Assembly (NCBI RefSeq): GCF_010748935.1 | Contig: NZ_CP048797.1 | Location: forward strand, 62,001-126,000 | DNA length: 64,000 nt | Origin: Providencia vermicola | GTDB taxonomy: Bacteria; Pseudomonadota; Gammaproteobacteria; Enterobacterales; Enterobacteriaceae | Direction: 5' to 3' | Shown here: positions 32,882-42,875 of the stretch, piece after piece | Layout: each line of letters begins with the position of its first letter | How positions within the stretch are numbered: position 1 is the stretch's first letter | Translations under genes and position numbers: made by a program | Notes under the pieces: generated by a model | What the model was told of the DNA's origin: nothing | The model's input: the letters and a program-made list of their open reading frames with translations, nothing else | Databases searched by the model: none

Positions 32882-35849
32882 CCGGTGGCAGCGGTCGCAA
32901 TGGCCTAAACTTCCCCGCACCGACCTTGGCGCTGCTGCGCCATAGGTAATCGCCGGTCAGGTTGATGTGCTCCCACCCCAGCGGCGACAGATATTGCAAC
33001 AATGTGTCGTCCAGCGCCGTGCCGTTGCCACGCAAAGCACTGGTGGCACGCTCCAGATATACCGTGTTCCACAACACGATGGCCGCCGTCACCAGATTGA
33101 GGCCGCTGGCCCGGTAGCGCTGCTGCTCAAAACTGCGGTCGCGGATTTCACCCAATCGGTAGAAGAAGACCGCCCTGGCCAGCGCGTTGCGCGCCTCGCC
33201 CTTATTCAGCCCCGCATGGACGCGGCGGCGCAGCTCCACGCTTTGCAGCCAATCCAAAATGAACAGCGTGCGCTCGATGCGCCCCAGCTCGCGCAACGCC
33301 ACGGCCAAGCCGTTCTGGCGCGGGTAGCTGCCGAGTTTGCGCAGCATCAGCGAAGCCGTTACCGTGCCTTGCTTGATGGAGGTGGCCAGCCGCAGAATTT
33401 CATCCCAATGGGCGCGTATTTGCTTGATGTTCAGCCTGTCGCTGCTAATCATCGGCTTGAGCGCGTCATAGGCGGCATCGCCCTTGGGGATGAATAGCTT
33501 GGTTTCGCCCAAGTCACGGATACGCGGCGCGAAGCGAAATCCCAGCAAATGCATCAAGCCAAACACGTGATCGGTGAAGCCTGCCGTGTCGGTGTAGTGT
33601 TCCTCGATGCGCAAGTCCGACTCGTGGTACAGCAGGCCATCAAGCACGTAAGTTGAATCACGAATGCCCACGTTGACCACCTTGGCACTGAAGGGCGCGT
33701 ACTGGTCGGAGATATGGGTGTAGAAAGTCCGTCCTGGACTGCTTCCATACTTCGGGTTGATATGACCAGTGCTTTCTGCTTTGCTGCCGGTTCTGAAGTT
33801 CTGGCCGTCCGACGATGACGTGGTGCCGTCACCCCAGTTGCCGGCGAAGGGTTGCCGAAACTGCGCATTCACCAGCTCGGCCAGCGCCGTCGAATAGGTT
33901 TCATCGCGGATGTGCCAGGCTTGCAGCCAAGACAGCTTGGCGTAGGTGGTGCCAGGGCAGGACTCGGCCATTTTGGTCAGACCCAGGTTGATCGCGTCGG
34001 CCAGGATCGTCGTCAACAGCAAGGTTTTGTCCTTGGCCGTGTCGCTGGTCTTCAGGTGTGTGAAGTGGCGGGTGAAGCCCGTCCATTCATCGACCTCCAT
34101 CAGCAACTCGGTGATTTTGAGGTGCGGCAGCAGCATAGCTGTCTGGTCGATCATGGCTTGCGCGGCGTCTGGTACTGCCGCGTCCAGCGGCGTGATCTTC
34201 AGGCCTGACGCGGTGGTGATGATGGCATCCGGTAAGTCGTTGGCCGCAGCCATGCGGTTGACTGTGGCGAGTTGCGCCTCCAACAATTCCAACCGGTCAT
34301 GCAGGTATTGGTCGCAGTCGGTGGCCACTGCCAGCGGCAATTCGCTGGCCAGCTTCAAAGTGGCGAACTTCTCGACCGGCACCAGGTATTCGTCGAAGTC
34401 CTTGAACTGGCGAGAACCCTGCACCCAGACATCACCGGAGCGCAGCGCGTTCTTCAGCTCCGACAGGGCGCATAACTCGTAGTAACGCCGGTCGATGCCG
34501 TCGTCGGTCAGAACCAGCTTTGCCCAGCGCGGCTTGATGAATGCGGTTGGCGCATCGGCGGGCACCTTGCGCGCGCTGTCGCTGTTCATGCCGCGCAGCA
34601 TGTCGATGGCATCGAGCACACCCTTGGCGGCGGGCGCAGCCCGCAATTTGAGCACGCCCAGGAACTGCGGCGCGTAGCGGCGTAGCGTGGCATAGCTTTC
34701 ACCGATGTGGTGCAGGAAATCAAAGTCGGCAGGCCGCGCCAATGTTTGCGCTTCGGTGACGCTGGCGGCGAAGGTGTCCCAGGGCATAACGGCCTCGATG
34801 GCGGCGAACGGATCGCTGCCGCTTTGCTTGGCCTCAATCAACGCTTGACCGATGCGCCCATACATCCGCACCTTGTCGTTGATCGCCTTGCCGGAAGCCT
34901 GGAACTGCTGCTGATGCTTGTTCTTGGCCGCGTTGAACAGCTTGCCGATGATGCGATCGTGAAGGTCGATGATTTCATCGGTGACGGTGGCCATGCCTTC
35001 GATGGCCAGCGCTACCAGCGTGGCATAGCGTCGTTGCACCTCGAACTTTGCCAGATCAGCAGGCGTCATCTGGCCACCTTCACGAGCGATTTTGAGCAGG
35101 CGGTTCTGGTGAACCTGCCGCTCGATGCCTGCGGGCAGATCAAGTGCTTGCCAGGATTTCAGGCGCTCAATATGTTCGAGCATGTGGCGAGAGTTCGGTT
35201 TGGCAGGCGACTGGCGCAGCCATGCCAGCCACGTCACTTTACTGCCGTCCTTGCGCTTGAGAAGTTCGTCCAGGCGCTGACGGTGGGGTGATAACAAAGA
35301 ATCGGTCAGCGCCGCGTAAATGCGTCGGTTGGCACGGGTGATGGCCTCGGCGCTTGCGCGCTCGATGGCATTCATGGCGGGCAGGATAATGCTCTGCCGC
35401 CGCAGATTCTCGACAAGTGCGCTCGCCAGCACGATGCCTTTGTCGGTCTGCAAGGCCAGCTCGGTCAATGTATGCACGGCTTGCCGATAGTGGCTCATGG
35501 TGAAGGGCTTGAACCCAAAAACCGTTTGCAGCTCGACCAAGTGCTCCCGCCGTGTCTGTTCGCGCTGGCCGTACTCGCTCCAACTTTCCACTGGCATCTT
35601 GAGTTGCGCGGCCACCATGCGCAACAGGGGCGGAAACGGAGGCTCATCGACGCCCAAAAAGGTGCCAGGGAATCGCAAGTAGCAAAGCTGCACAGCGAAG
35701 CCCAATCGATTCGCGGCGCCGCGACGCTGACGGATCACCGACAGGTCGGTTTCGTTGAACGTGTAGTGCCGTATCAGTTCGTCTTTGGCATCTGGCAGTG
35801 CCAGCAGGCTTTCGCGCTCGGTGGCGGACAGGATTGAGCGGCGTGGCAT
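32877..35849 (-). CDS. tnpA: TnpA, Tn1696/Tn21-type Tn3-family transposase
   Basis: 990 aa, full length for the Tn21 subfamily (about 988). N-terminus [22 protein letters not shown]-region stretches [36 protein letters not shown] and [14 protein letters not shown]. It cuts and joins the 38-bp ends to make cointegrates. Appears intact, but one end it needs is split by an IS and the other is absent. Confidence 0.92.
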   Translation of the reverse strand: MPRRSILSATERESLLALPDAKDELIRHYTFNETDLSVIRQRRGAANRLGFAVQLCYLRFPGTFLGVDEPPFPPLLRMVAAQLKMPVESWSEYGQREQTRREHLVELQTVFGFKPFTMSHYRQAVHTLTELALQTDKGIVLASALVENLRRQSIILPAMNAIERASAEAITRANRRIYAALTDSLLSPHRQRLDELLKRKDGSKVTWLAWLRQSPAKPNSRHMLEHIERLKSWQALDLPAGIERQVHQNRLLKIAREGGQMTPADLAKFEVQRRYATLVALAIEGMATVTDEIIDLHDRIIGKLFNAAKNKHQQQFQASGKAINDKVRMYGRIGQALIEAKQSGSDPFAAIEAVMPWDTFAASVTEAQTLARPADFDFLHHIGESYATLRRYAPQFLGVLKLRAAPAAKGVLDAIDMLRGMNSDSARKVPADAPTAFIKPRWAKLVLTDDGIDRRYYELCALSELKNALRSGDVWVQGSRQFKDFDEYLVPVEKFATLKLASELPLAVATDCDQYLHDRLELLEAQLATVNRMAAANDLPDAIITTASGLKITPLDAAVPDAAQAMIDQTAMLLPHLKITELLMEVDEWTGFTRHFTHLKTSDTAKDKTLLLTTILADAINLGLTKMAESCPGTTYAKLSWLQAWHIRDETYSTALAELVNAQFRQPFAGNWGDGTTSSSDGQNFRTGSKAESTGHINPKYGSSPGRTFYTHISDQYAPFSAKVVNVGIRDSTYVLDGLLYHESDLRIEEHYTDTAGFTDHVFGLMHLLGFRFAPRIRDLGETKLFIPKGDAAYDALKPMISSDRLNIKQIRAHWDEILRLATSIKQGTVTASLMLRKLGSYPRQNGLAVALRELGRIERTLFILDWLQSVELRRRVHAGLNKGEARNALARAVFFYRLGEIRDRSFEQQRYRASGLNLVTAAIVLWNTVYLERATSALRGNGTALDDTLLQYLSPLGWEHINLTGDYLWRSSAKVGAGKFRPLRPLPPA

Positions 35850-35851
35850 GG

Positions 35852-36406
35852 TCAGTCTTCCCGCAGGTACTGGTACAAGGTTTCGCGGCTGATGCCGAAG
35901 TCACGGGCCACCAAGGTTTTTTGGTCGCCTGCCGCAACTCGCCGTTTCAACTCGGCAATTTGTTCGCTGTTCAGCGATTTCTTTCGTCCCCGGTAGGCAC
36001 CGCGCTGCTTGGCCAGCACGATTCCCTCGCGCTGACGTTCGCGGATCAGGGCGCGCTCGAACTCAGCGAAGGCTCCCATGACCGACAGCATCAGATTGGC
36101 CATCGGTGAGTCCTCGCCGGTGAACTTCAGCCCTTCTTTGACGAACTCCATGCGCACGCCCCGTTGTGTCAGCCCTTGGACGATGCGGCGCAGGTCATCA
36201 AGGTTGCGTGCCAGCCTGTCCATGCTATGCACCACCACGGTGTCGCCCTCGCGGACGAAGGCCAGCAGCCTTTCCAGCTCGGGACGCTGGGTGTCCTTGC
36301 CAGAAGCCTTGTCGGTGAACACCCGCGCCACCTGAACACCCTCCAATTGCCGTTCCGGGTTCTGGTCGAAGCTGCTGACGCGGACATAGCCGATGCGTTG
36401 ACCTTG
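35852..36406 (-). CDS. tnpR: TnpR serine resolvase
   Basis: 184 aa from a TTG at 36406 ([21 protein letters not shown]); Tn21-type resolvases are 186 aa and begin at this residue, while the open frame continues upstream to 36469 into res. Catalytic Ser in [42 protein letters not shown], and a C-terminal helix-turn-helix ([15 protein letters not shown]). It resolves cointegrates at res. Its stop lies 2 bp from the tnpA start. Confidence 0.9.
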   Translation of the reverse strand, partial: QGQRIGYVRVSSFDQNPERQLEGVQVARVFTDKASGKDTQRPELERLLAFVREGDTVVVHSMDRLARNLDDLRRIVQGLTQRGVRMEFVKEGLKFTGEDSPMANLMLSVMGAFAEFERALIRERQREGIVLAKQRGAYRGRKKSLNSEQIAELKRRVAAGDQKTLVARDFGISRETLYQYLRED

Positions 36407-36512
36407 CAAGATGCCTCCAAAGGCAAAAGTGTCAGGATGAAATCTATTACCTTTGACGGAATATGTCAATCAATAGGAAATTTAACTCTATTCTGACATC
36501 GTTTGCACATGG
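36407..36512. other. res recombination region of the Tn1696-like transposon
   Basis: Between tnpR and the integron end; contains the AT-rich segment TGTCAGGATGAAATC...ATTCTGACA with inverted TGTCA/TGACA motifs typical of resolvase sites. The integron is inserted at its outer border. Confidence 0.65.
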
Positions 36513-36537
36513 TGTCGTTTTCAGAAGACGGCTGCAC
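36513..36537. repeat. IRi, 25-bp initial end of the class 1 integron
   Basis: Starts TGTCGTTTTCAGAAGACGG, the known Tn402-type end. Marks the exact insertion border in the res region. Confidence 0.92.
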
Positions 36538-36714
36538 TGAACGTCAGAAGCCGACTGCACTATAGCAGCGGAGGGGTTGGATCCATCAGGCAACGACGGG
36601 CTGCTGCCGGCCATCAGCGGACGCAGGGAGGACTTTCCGCAACCGGCCGTTCGATGCGGCACCGATGGCCTTCGCGCAGGGGTAGTGAATCCGCCAGGAT
36701 TGACTTGCGCTGCC

Positions 36715-37728
36715 CTACCTCTCACTAGTGAGGGGCGGCAGCGCATCAAGCGGTGAGCGCACTCCGGCACCGCCAACTTTCAGCACATGCGTGTAAATCA
36801 TCGTCGTAGAGACGTCGGAATGGCCGAGCAGATCCTGCACGGTTCGAATGTCGTAACCGCTGCGGAGCAAGGCCGTCGCGAACGAGTGGCGGAGGGTGTG
36901 CGGTGTGGCGGGCTTCGTGATGCCTGCTTGTTCTACGGCACGTTTGAAGGCGCGCTGAAAGGTCTGGTCATACATGTGATGGCGACGCACGACACCGCTC
37001 CGTGGATCGGTCGAATGCGTGTGCTGCGCAAAAACCCAGAACCACGGCCAGGAATGCCCGGCGCGCGGATACTTCCGCTCAAGGGCGTCGGGAAGCGCAA
37101 CGCCGCTGCGGCCCTCGGCCTGGTCCTTCAGCCACCATGCCCGTGCACGCGACAGCTGCTCGCGCAGGCTGGGTGCCAAGCTCTCGGGTAACATCAAGGC
37201 CCGATCCTTGGAGCCCTTGCCCTCCCGCACGATGATCGTGCCGTGATCGAAATCCAGATCCTTGACCCGCAGTTGCAAACCCTCACTGATCCGCATGCCC
37301 GTTCCATACAGAAGCTGGGCGAACAAACGATGCTCGCCTTCCAGAAAACCGAGGATGCGAACCACTTCATCCGGGGTCAGCACCACCGGCAAGCGCCGCG
37401 ACGGCCGAGGTCTTCCGATCTCCTGAAGCCAGGGCAGATCCGTGCACAGCACCTTGCCGTAGAAGAACAGCAAGGCCGCCAATGCCTGACGATGCGTGGA
37501 GACCGAAACCTTGCGCTCGTTCGCCAGCCAGGACAGAAATGCCTCGACTTCGCTGCTGCCCAAGGTTGCCGGGTGACGCACACCGTGGAAACGGATGAAG
37601 GCACGAACCCAGTGGACATAAGCCTGTTCGGTTCGTAAACTGTAATGCAAGTAGCGTATGCGCTCACGCAACTGGTCCAGAACCTTGACCGAACGCAGCG
37701 GTGGTAACGGCGCAGTGGCGGTTTTCAT
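36715..37728 (-). CDS. intI1: IntI1, class 1 integron integrase
   Basis: 337 aa tyrosine recombinase, complete. Contains [20 protein letters not shown] (first Arg), [39 protein letters not shown] (HxxR, GH and Tyr) and the integron-specific insert near [15 protein letters not shown]. Captures and shuffles cassettes at attI1. The coding region also carries the cassette promoter on the other strand. Confidence 0.97.
37613..37641 (+). promoter_or_regulatory. Pc cassette promoter, hybrid PcH1 type
   Basis: -35 TGGACA (37613-37618), 17-bp spacer, -10 TAAACT (37636-37641) inside intI1. This combination is the hybrid PcH1. The second promoter P2 is not active: TTGTTA to TACAGT (37734 onward) have only 14 bp between them. 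Confidence 0.85.
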
Positions 37729-37808
37729 GGCTTGTTATGACTGTTTTTTTGTACAGTCTATGCCTCGGGCATCCAAGCAGCAAGCGCGTTACGCCGTGGG
37801 TCGATGTT

Positions 37809-37866
37809 TGATGTTATGGAGCAGCAACGATGTTACGCAGCAGGGCAGTCGCCCTAAAACAAAGTT
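37809..37866. other. attI1 recombination site
   Basis: Region ending CTAAAACAAAGTT with crossover at the GTT (37864-37866). The first cassette follows as GGGCGAACCCGG, the usual aacA4 cassette start. Confidence 0.8.
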
Positions 37867-37934
37867 GGGCGAACCCGGAGCCTCATTAATTGTTAGCCGT
37901 TAAAATTAAGCCCTTTACCAAACCAATACTTATT

Positions 37935-38513
37935 ATGAAAAACACAATACACAGCATCGTGACCAACAGCAACGATTCCGTCACACTGCGCCTCATGACT
38001 GAGCATGACCTTGCGATGCTCTATGAGTGGCTAAATCGATCTCATATCGTCGAGTGGTGGGGCGGAGAAGAAGCACGCCCGACACTTGCTGACGTACAGG
38101 AACAGTACTTGCCAAGCGTTTTAGCGCAAGAGTCCGTCACTCCATACATTGCAATGCTGAATGGAGAGCCGATTGGGTATGCCCAGTCGTACGTTGCTCT
38201 TGGAAGCGGGGACGGATGGTGGGAAGAAGAAACCGATCCAGGAGTACGCGGAATAGACCAGTTACTGGCGAATGCATCACAACTGGGCAAAGGCTTGGGA
38301 ACCAAGCTGGTTCGAGCTCTGGTTGAGTTGCTGTTCAATGATCCCGAGGTCACCAAGATCCAAACGGACCCGTCGCCGAGCAACTTGCGAGCGATCCGAT
38401 GCTACGAGAAAGCGGGGTTTGAGAGGCAAGGTACCGTAACCACCCCAGATGGTCCAGCCGTGTACATGGTTCAAACACGCCAGGCATTCGAGCGAACACG
38501 CAGTGATGCCTAA
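37935..38513 (+). CDS. aac(6')-Ib: Aminoglycoside 6'-N-acetyltransferase AAC(6')-Ib
   Basis: 192 aa from ATG 37935; later ATG and upstream starts are also used for this gene. GNAT enzyme acetylating amikacin, tobramycin and kanamycin with acetyl-CoA; the [14 protein letters not shown] segment is the acetyl-CoA site. Leu in IDQLLANAS indicates the amikacin-active form rather than the gentamicin-type Ser variant. DGWWEEE and TPDGPAVY keep Trp and Asp, so it is not the fluoroquinolone-active -cr form. Only cassette of the integron. Confidence 0.96.
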   Translation: MKNTIHSIVTNSNDSVTLRLMTEHDLAMLYEWLNRSHIVEWWGGEEARPTLADVQEQYLPSVLAQESVTPYIAMLNGEPIGYAQSYVALGSGDGWWEEETDPGVRGIDQLLANASQLGKGLGTKLVRALVELLFNDPEVTKIQTDPSPSNLRAIRCYEKAGFERQGTVTTPDGPAVYMVQTRQAFERTRSDA

Positions 38514-38579
38514 CCCTTCCATCGAGGGGGACGTCCAAGGGCTGGCGCCCTTGGCCGCCCCTCATGTCAAACGTTAGAT
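38508..38579. other. attC site of the aac(6')-Ib cassette
   Basis: Inverse core GCCTAAC at 38508-38514 (overlapping the stop) and core GTTAGAT at 38573-38579, with an imperfect palindrome (CCAAGGGC...GCCCTTGG) between. Confidence 0.85.
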
Positions 38580-38681
38580 GCACTAAGCACATAATTGCTC
38601 ACAGCCAAACTATCAGGTCAAGTCTGCTTTTATTATTTTTAAGCGTGCATAATAAGCCCTACACAAATTGGGAGATATATC

Positions 38682-39029
38682 ATGAAAGGCTGGCTTTTTC
38701 TTGTTATCGCAATAGTTGGCGAAGTAATCGCAACATCCGCATTAAAATCTAGCGAGGGCTTTACTAAGCTTGCCCCTTCCGCCGTTGTCATAATCGGTTA
38801 TGGCATCGCATTTTATTTTCTTTCTCTGGTTCTGAAATCCATCCCTGTCGGTGTTGCTTATGCAGTCTGGTCGGGACTCGGCGTCGTCATAATTACAGCC
38901 ATTGCCTGGTTGCTTCATGGGCAAAAGCTTGATGCGTGGGGCTTTGTAGGTATGGGGCTCATAATTGCTGCCTTTTTGCTCGCCCGATCCCCATCGTGGA
39001 AGTCGCTGCGGAGGCCGACGCCATGGTGA
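38682..39029 (+). CDS. qacEdelta1: QacEdelta1, truncated SMR efflux protein
   Basis: 115 aa, small multidrug resistance family with [22 protein letters not shown] and further membrane segments. The C-terminus was replaced when sul1 joined (ends [13 protein letters not shown]), giving the usual weakly active form. Overlaps the sul1 start by 7 bp. Confidence 0.96.
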   Translation: MKGWLFLVIAIVGEVIATSALKSSEGFTKLAPSAVVIIGYGIAFYFLSLVLKSIPVGVAYAVWSGLGVVIITAIAWLLHGQKLDAWGFVGMGLIIAAFLLARSPSWKSLRRPTPW

Positions 39030-39862
39030 CGGTGTTCGGCATTCTGAATCTCACCGAGGACTCCTTCTTCGATGAGAGCCGGCGGCTAGACCCCGCCGGC
39101 GCTGTCACCGCGGCGATCGAAATGCTGCGAGTCGGATCAGACGTCGTGGATGTCGGACCGGCCGCCAGCCATCCGGACGCGAGGCCTGTATCGCCGGCCG
39201 ATGAGATCAGACGTATTGCGCCGCTCTTAGACGCCCTGTCCGATCAGATGCACCGTGTTTCAATCGACAGCTTCCAACCGGAAACCCAGCGCTATGCGCT
39301 CAAGCGCGGCGTGGGCTACCTGAACGATATCCAAGGATTTCCTGACCCTGCGCTCTATCCCGATATTGCTGAGGCGGACTGCAGGCTGGTGGTTATGCAC
39401 TCAGCGCAGCGGGATGGCATCGCCACCCGCACCGGTCACCTTCGACCCGAAGACGCGCTCGACGAGATTGTGCGGTTCTTCGAGGCGCGGGTTTCCGCCT
39501 TGCGACGGAGCGGGGTCGCTGCCGACCGGCTCATCCTCGATCCGGGGATGGGATTTTTCTTGAGCCCCGCACCGGAAACATCGCTGCACGTGCTGTCGAA
39601 CCTTCAAAAGCTGAAGTCGGCGTTGGGGCTTCCGCTATTGGTCTCGGTGTCGCGGAAATCCTTCTTGGGCGCCACCGTTGGCCTTCCTGTAAAGGATCTG
39701 GGTCCAGCGAGCCTTGCGGCGGAACTTCACGCGATCGGCAATGGCGCTGACTACGTCCGCACCCACGCGCCTGGAGATCTGCGAAGCGCAATCACCTTCT
39801 CGGAAACCCTCGCGAAATTTCGCAGTCGCGACGCCAGAGACCGAGGGTTAGATCATGCCTAG
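39023..39862 (+). CDS. sul1: Sul1, sulfonamide-resistant dihydropteroate synthase
   Basis: 279 aa from ATG 39023 ([19 protein letters not shown]); an upstream open frame is shared with qacEdelta1. TIM-barrel DHPS that makes dihydropteroate but is not blocked by sulfonamides. Complete. Marks the 3'-conserved segment. Confidence 0.97.
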   Translation: MVTVFGILNLTEDSFFDESRRLDPAGAVTAAIEMLRVGSDVVDVGPAASHPDARPVSPADEIRRIAPLLDALSDQMHRVSIDSFQPETQRYALKRGVGYLNDIQGFPDPALYPDIAEADCRLVVMHSAQRDGIATRTGHLRPEDALDEIVRFFEARVSALRRSGVAADRLILDPGMGFFLSPAPETSLHVLSNLQKLKSALGLPLLVSVSRKSFLGATVGLPVKDLGPASLAAELHAIGNGADYVRTHAPGDLRSAITFSETLAKFRSRDARDRGLDHA

Positions 39863-39988
39863 CATTCACCTTCCGGCCGCCCGCTAGCGGACCTGGTCAG
39901 GTTCCGCGAAGGTGGGCGCAGACATGCTGGGCTCGTCAGGATCAAACTGCACTATGAGGCGGCGGTTCATACCGCGCCAGGGGAGCGA

Positions 39989-40188
39989 ATGGACAGCGAG
40001 GAGCCTCCGAACGTTCGGGTCGCCTGCTCGGGTGATATCGACGAGGTTGTGCGGCTGATGCACGACGCTGCGGCGTGGATGTCCGCCAAGGGAACGCCCG
40101 CCTGGGACGTCGCGCGGATCGACCGGACATTCGCGGAGACCTTCGTCCTGAGATCCGAGCTCCTAGTCGCGAGTTGCAGCGACGGCAT
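39989..40188 (+). pseudogene. orf5: Truncated orf5 (GNAT-like) of the 3'-conserved segment
   Basis: Native from MDSEEPPNVRVACSG to about ELLVASCSDGI, then unrelated sequence to a stop at 40231. Full orf5 has roughly 160 residues, so the acetyl-CoA part is lost. The breakpoint near 40188 is the end of the integron segment; sequence beyond (about 40189-40314) may be a short ISCR1-side scrap, not verified. Confidence 0.8.
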
Positions 40189-40314
40189 CCATGTCTCGAC
40201 GATGCCAGCGGAGTGCTTAAGCTACTCCTAGCGCATTGGGCGCTGGGACGGGGCGGGGGTGCATAGCCATGCACCGGCGGATAAGCGTGCGCGCGGCTCG
40301 CTCCACCGATTTGG

Positions 40315-40614
40315 CTAGGGGAGCGCGGTGCTGCGCCAGCTTTCTAGAATGTCGCTTACTTCGCGGCTGACAATTAACCGCGCCTCGGCGCGAGCCATAC
40401 CGGAGATCGCCAAAAGTCGATCGTAGTCGGTAAGTTGGTGGCGGGCGAAGGTTGAGGCCACAATGCCGACGACCTTGCCTAGCGAGGCTTCTGTCCACCG
40501 TTTGGCCAGAATCCGTTCGATGAGGATCTCGCGGTATTCCGGCGGGCAGCGAGCTTGATGTTTGCGAAAATGTCGCTCGACCGTCCGCCGGGTGAATAAT
40601 GTGCCTTGCTGCAT
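40315..40614 (-). CDS. DUF2293-like protein
   Basis: 99 aa from ATG 40614, preceded on its strand by GGAGGCATCGC; the frame extends to 40773 without a start signal. Sequence TRRTVERHFRKHQARCPPEYREILIERILAKRW followed by TDYDRLLAISGMARAEARLIV looks like DUF2293, a small family of unknown function; by memory only. GC-rich and unlike the plasmid backbone, so carried in with the mosaic junction. Confidence 0.55.
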   Translation of the reverse strand: MQQGTLFTRRTVERHFRKHQARCPPEYREILIERILAKRWTEASLGKVVGIVASTFARHQLTDYDRLLAISGMARAEARLIVSREVSDILESWRSTALP

Positions 40615-40727
40615 GCGATGCCTCCAAGGAGACGCTCGCATCGGCCTACGCCAAAAGGGGTCGCATGAGGTGCTTGGGGGCCGCCAAAAGGGTAGCTCAG
40701 CGACATGCCTTCCGATGTTGCCGTCAG

Positions 40728-40889
40728 CTAATCGCCAACCTTGGGGGGCGGCAGTTCGTTCGGCGTTCCCCACGACAATAGCCAGGCTTTCACAGCCTCG
40801 TGGCTGATAGTCCGGCCTGCCTCAATGTCGGCAATGCCCTCGGCGGTCGCTTCCTGGTCGTCGTCAAAGTTGTCGGCTTGGGAGTTCAC
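40728..40889 (-). CDS. Small antitoxin-like fragment
   Basis: 53 codons on the reverse strand from GTG 40889 to TAG: NSQADNFDDDQEATAEGIADIEAG then HEAVKAWLLSWG and ELPPPK. The EGIADIEAGR-HEAVKAWL pattern is common in small antitoxins of the CopG/RHH or RelB-like type. No ribosome site is visible and no toxin lies beside it, so it may be a remnant or lack its N-terminus. Confidence 0.4.
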   Translation of the reverse strand: MNSQADNFDDDQEATAEGIADIEAGRTISHEAVKAWLLSWGTPNELPPPKVGD

Positions 40890-41261
40890 GCAGTCCAACT
40901 ACCACAACACCCGACCGCCCGGCCACACCGGTCCGACGCCTACGCCTTTACGGCCACACGGTGTAATGGAGGAGAGAGAGCCAACACATGCGCCAGCGCG
41001 AATGGCTTGGCGGCGGTCCGCAGGATTTCAGTCGCCGCCTCGTAGGCTTCAGACGGGACCACTCGGTCCGGAGGCGTTGCGGCGGGACCCCTAGTGTGCG
41101 CCCTTCACAGACCCTGAGGAGCGCACCGCTCGCCTTCTTGCTGCCCATCGCGATAGCGGGGACATCACAACTGAGCAAACTCAGGGACGCCCAGTGTTGC
41201 GGCGGGACATCCACTTCTGCGTTTTTACAGCTGCGCGCCGGCGGGCATCGCAACAGCCATG
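40890..41261. other. Mosaic junction without a convincing gene
   Basis: High-GC sequence with open frames on several strands but no convincing start or family. It holds an imperfect direct repeat starting GTTGCGGCGGGAC at about 41078 and again at about 41197. It probably marks stitched fragments between the integron end and the methyltransferase fragment. Confidence 0.5.
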
Positions 41262-41782
41262 CGAACGCCGGTGTCGTACCCGCCATCGCTTTCGCGCAGA
41301 ACAACCGTGGTGAAGTGCGCTTCGAGTCGGGCCATGGCCAGGTGGCTTGCACCGTGCTGTCCAACGGCAAGCCGGGCTACGGCGTGCCGATGGTGGCCTG
41401 CGTGTCTCTGCGCGGCCGCGAGCAGGGCCTTGCAGCGGAGCTGGGCGGCAGCGTAGCGGCCACACTGCGTACCAGCGGCGGCGGCGCGGACAAGCCCCAT
41501 GTGCTGGCCCCCGACTTCGAGGCGCATTTCCGCTACGACTGGAACGACCCCGGCCCCGGCGACTGGTCGCACTGGCGGGTGCGGCGGCTGATGCCGACGG
41601 AGTGCGAGCGGCTGCAAGGCATGCCCGATGACTACACGCTGATCCCCTACCGCGGCAAGCCCGCCGCGGATGCGCCGCGCTACAAAGCAATCGGCAACTC
41701 CATGGCCGTCCCGTGCATGGCATGGCTGGGCCAGCGCCTGGTGCAGTGCCTGCACAAGACGGGCTCGACCGCTTCGGATTGA
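41262..41782 (+). pseudogene. C-terminal fragment of a phage-type DNA cytosine methyltransferase
   Basis: Homology begins around AIAFAQNNRGEVRFESGHG and continues through LRTSGGGADKPHVLAPD to WRVRRLMPTECERLQGMPDDY and the motif X-like KAIGNSMAVPCMAWLGQR. The target-recognition part and last motifs of a C5 methyltransferase are present, but the SAM-binding and catalytic PC motif are absent, so it cannot methylate. The frame is open upstream (40988) through unrelated sequence. Confidence 0.8.
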
Positions 41783-42109
41783 TCGGCGACGCAGCCTGCG
41801 GGCCGCGCCATTCTCCCTCCTGCATTGCCGACGTATCGGCAGCAGCCCGCAGCCAGGGTGTCAAGGCTGCCGTGGGTTCCCCCCGCGCCACCCGCCAGTT
41901 CGCCTCGGCATCTCACCGGCGAACGCTGCCCACCGGGGCATCGATGCCTCTTTTCTCCAACCCACGGGATGGCCGCCACGTCCCGTCAGGGGCATGTCGC
42001 CACCCGGTCGATTTCAGGAGAATTTTAAAGTTTTTACCATCATTCTTGTCACTGTTACCTTTCGAACTCACATTAAATTCTTTCATCTTCTAAAAATTAA
42101 TATTAACTA
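41783..42109. other. Composition break between GC-rich and AT-rich segments
   Basis: GC-rich until about 42015 (…GATTTCAGGAG), then abruptly AT-rich. This is a likely outer border of the ISEcp1-mobilised rmtC segment. No gene seen. Confidence 0.6.
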
Positions 42110-42778
42110 ATGTATAATCCTACTGTGAACAAGAAAACGCGTGCAAAATATGTATTAGAAGAGATGGAAAAGCTTTTTCCGGATAGTAGCTCAGAGTTGA
42201 GGAACTGGGAAACAGATTTCCAATTTCTTCTTTGCATCATTTTATCAGCTCAGACGACTGATTTGCAGGTGAATAAAGTGACTCATAATCTATTCGCTAA
42301 ATATCCTGATCCGGCTTCACTTTCGGAGGCGGAAGTCGGAGAGGTAGAGAAGATATTAAGCTCTATAAATTACTATCGCACTAAATCTAAGAATATTGTA
42401 AATGCGGCTAAGGTTGTGAAAACTAGGTTTCACGGCCGAGTTCCTAGGAGTGTAGAAAAATTGATCGAAATCCCAGGCGTCGGATTGAAGACTGCTAATG
42501 TATATTTGAATAGTATGTATCAAGCGAATCAGGGAGTGGGAGCAGACACTCATGTGATGCGAGTTTCGAGGAGACTTGGTTTCACGGATAGTCGTGACCC
42601 TAGGAAGGTCGCAATCGCGCTACAAAAGCTGTATCCGAAAAAAGATTGGTACCGAGTTACGGCGTTATTTGTCTTGTATGGGAGGTACTATTGCAAGGCT
42701 AGAGTCAAGCCAGAAAATAGCAAATGTATTTTTAAGGAATTTTGTACTCACTGTAGTGGTTTGGATCCTTATAGCTAG
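42110..42778 (+). CDS. Endonuclease III-like DNA glycosylase
   Basis: 222 aa HhH-GPD protein: helix-hairpin-helix IPGVGLKTANVYLNSM with the catalytic Lys, and VGADTHVMRVSRRLG with the catalytic Asp. Family members remove oxidised pyrimidines. The C-terminal Cys are spaced C-x10-C-x5-C-x2-C, unlike the usual C-x6-C-x2-C-x5-C of the 4Fe-4S loop. AT-rich with rmtC, so both came from the same low-GC source. GTG at 42125 is an alternative start. Confidence 0.85.
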   Translation: MYNPTVNKKTRAKYVLEEMEKLFPDSSSELRNWETDFQFLLCIILSAQTTDLQVNKVTHNLFAKYPDPASLSEAEVGEVEKILSSINYYRTKSKNIVNAAKVVKTRFHGRVPRSVEKLIEIPGVGLKTANVYLNSMYQANQGVGADTHVMRVSRRLGFTDSRDPRKVAIALQKLYPKKDWYRVTALFVLYGRYYCKARVKPENSKCIFKEFCTHCSGLDPYS

Positions 42779-42875
42779 GCGAGGTGTGTTAGAATTTGCC
42801 TTCGTAGAGGCGGAAGTTACACATGCACGACTTACGTATTATACACCTCAAAGAAAAATCTTCTCCACCCTAAAG

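Larger units (their letters stand above)
31516..36512 (-). mobile_element. Tn1696-like (Tn21 subfamily) transposition module
   Basis: Runs from a terminal repeat (GGGGTCGTCTCAG at 31516) through tnpA and tnpR to the res region, where the class 1 integron is inserted. This is the known position of In4-type integrons in Tn1696. The mer module and second terminal repeat are missing, so no target duplication can be shown; TTGTA (31511-31515) would be the left copy. Without the far end it cannot move alone. Confidence 0.85.
36513..40188 (+). mobile_element. Class 1 integron, one cassette, truncated 3'-conserved segment
   Basis: Order: IRi, intI1 (reverse), attI1, aac(6')-Ib cassette, qacEdelta1, sul1, truncated orf5. 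The break in orf5 at about 40188 and lack of orf6, tni genes and IRt mean the integron cannot move by itself. A 3'-CS ending within orf5 is typical where ISCR1 has been joined; the ISCR1 transposase itself is not present. Confidence 0.9.

Noticed and set aside
37935..38513. Fluoroquinolone-acetylating aac(6')-Ib-cr variant
   Set aside because: Trp in DGWWEEE and Asp in TPDGPAVY are the wild-type residues.
39989..40314. Full ISCR1 with orf513 after sul1
   Set aside because: No orf513 coding sequence; at most a short end fragment could be present.
41181..41891. Reverse and forward open frames over the methyltransferase fragment
   Set aside because: Arg/Ala/Pro-rich products with no start signal, an effect of high GC.
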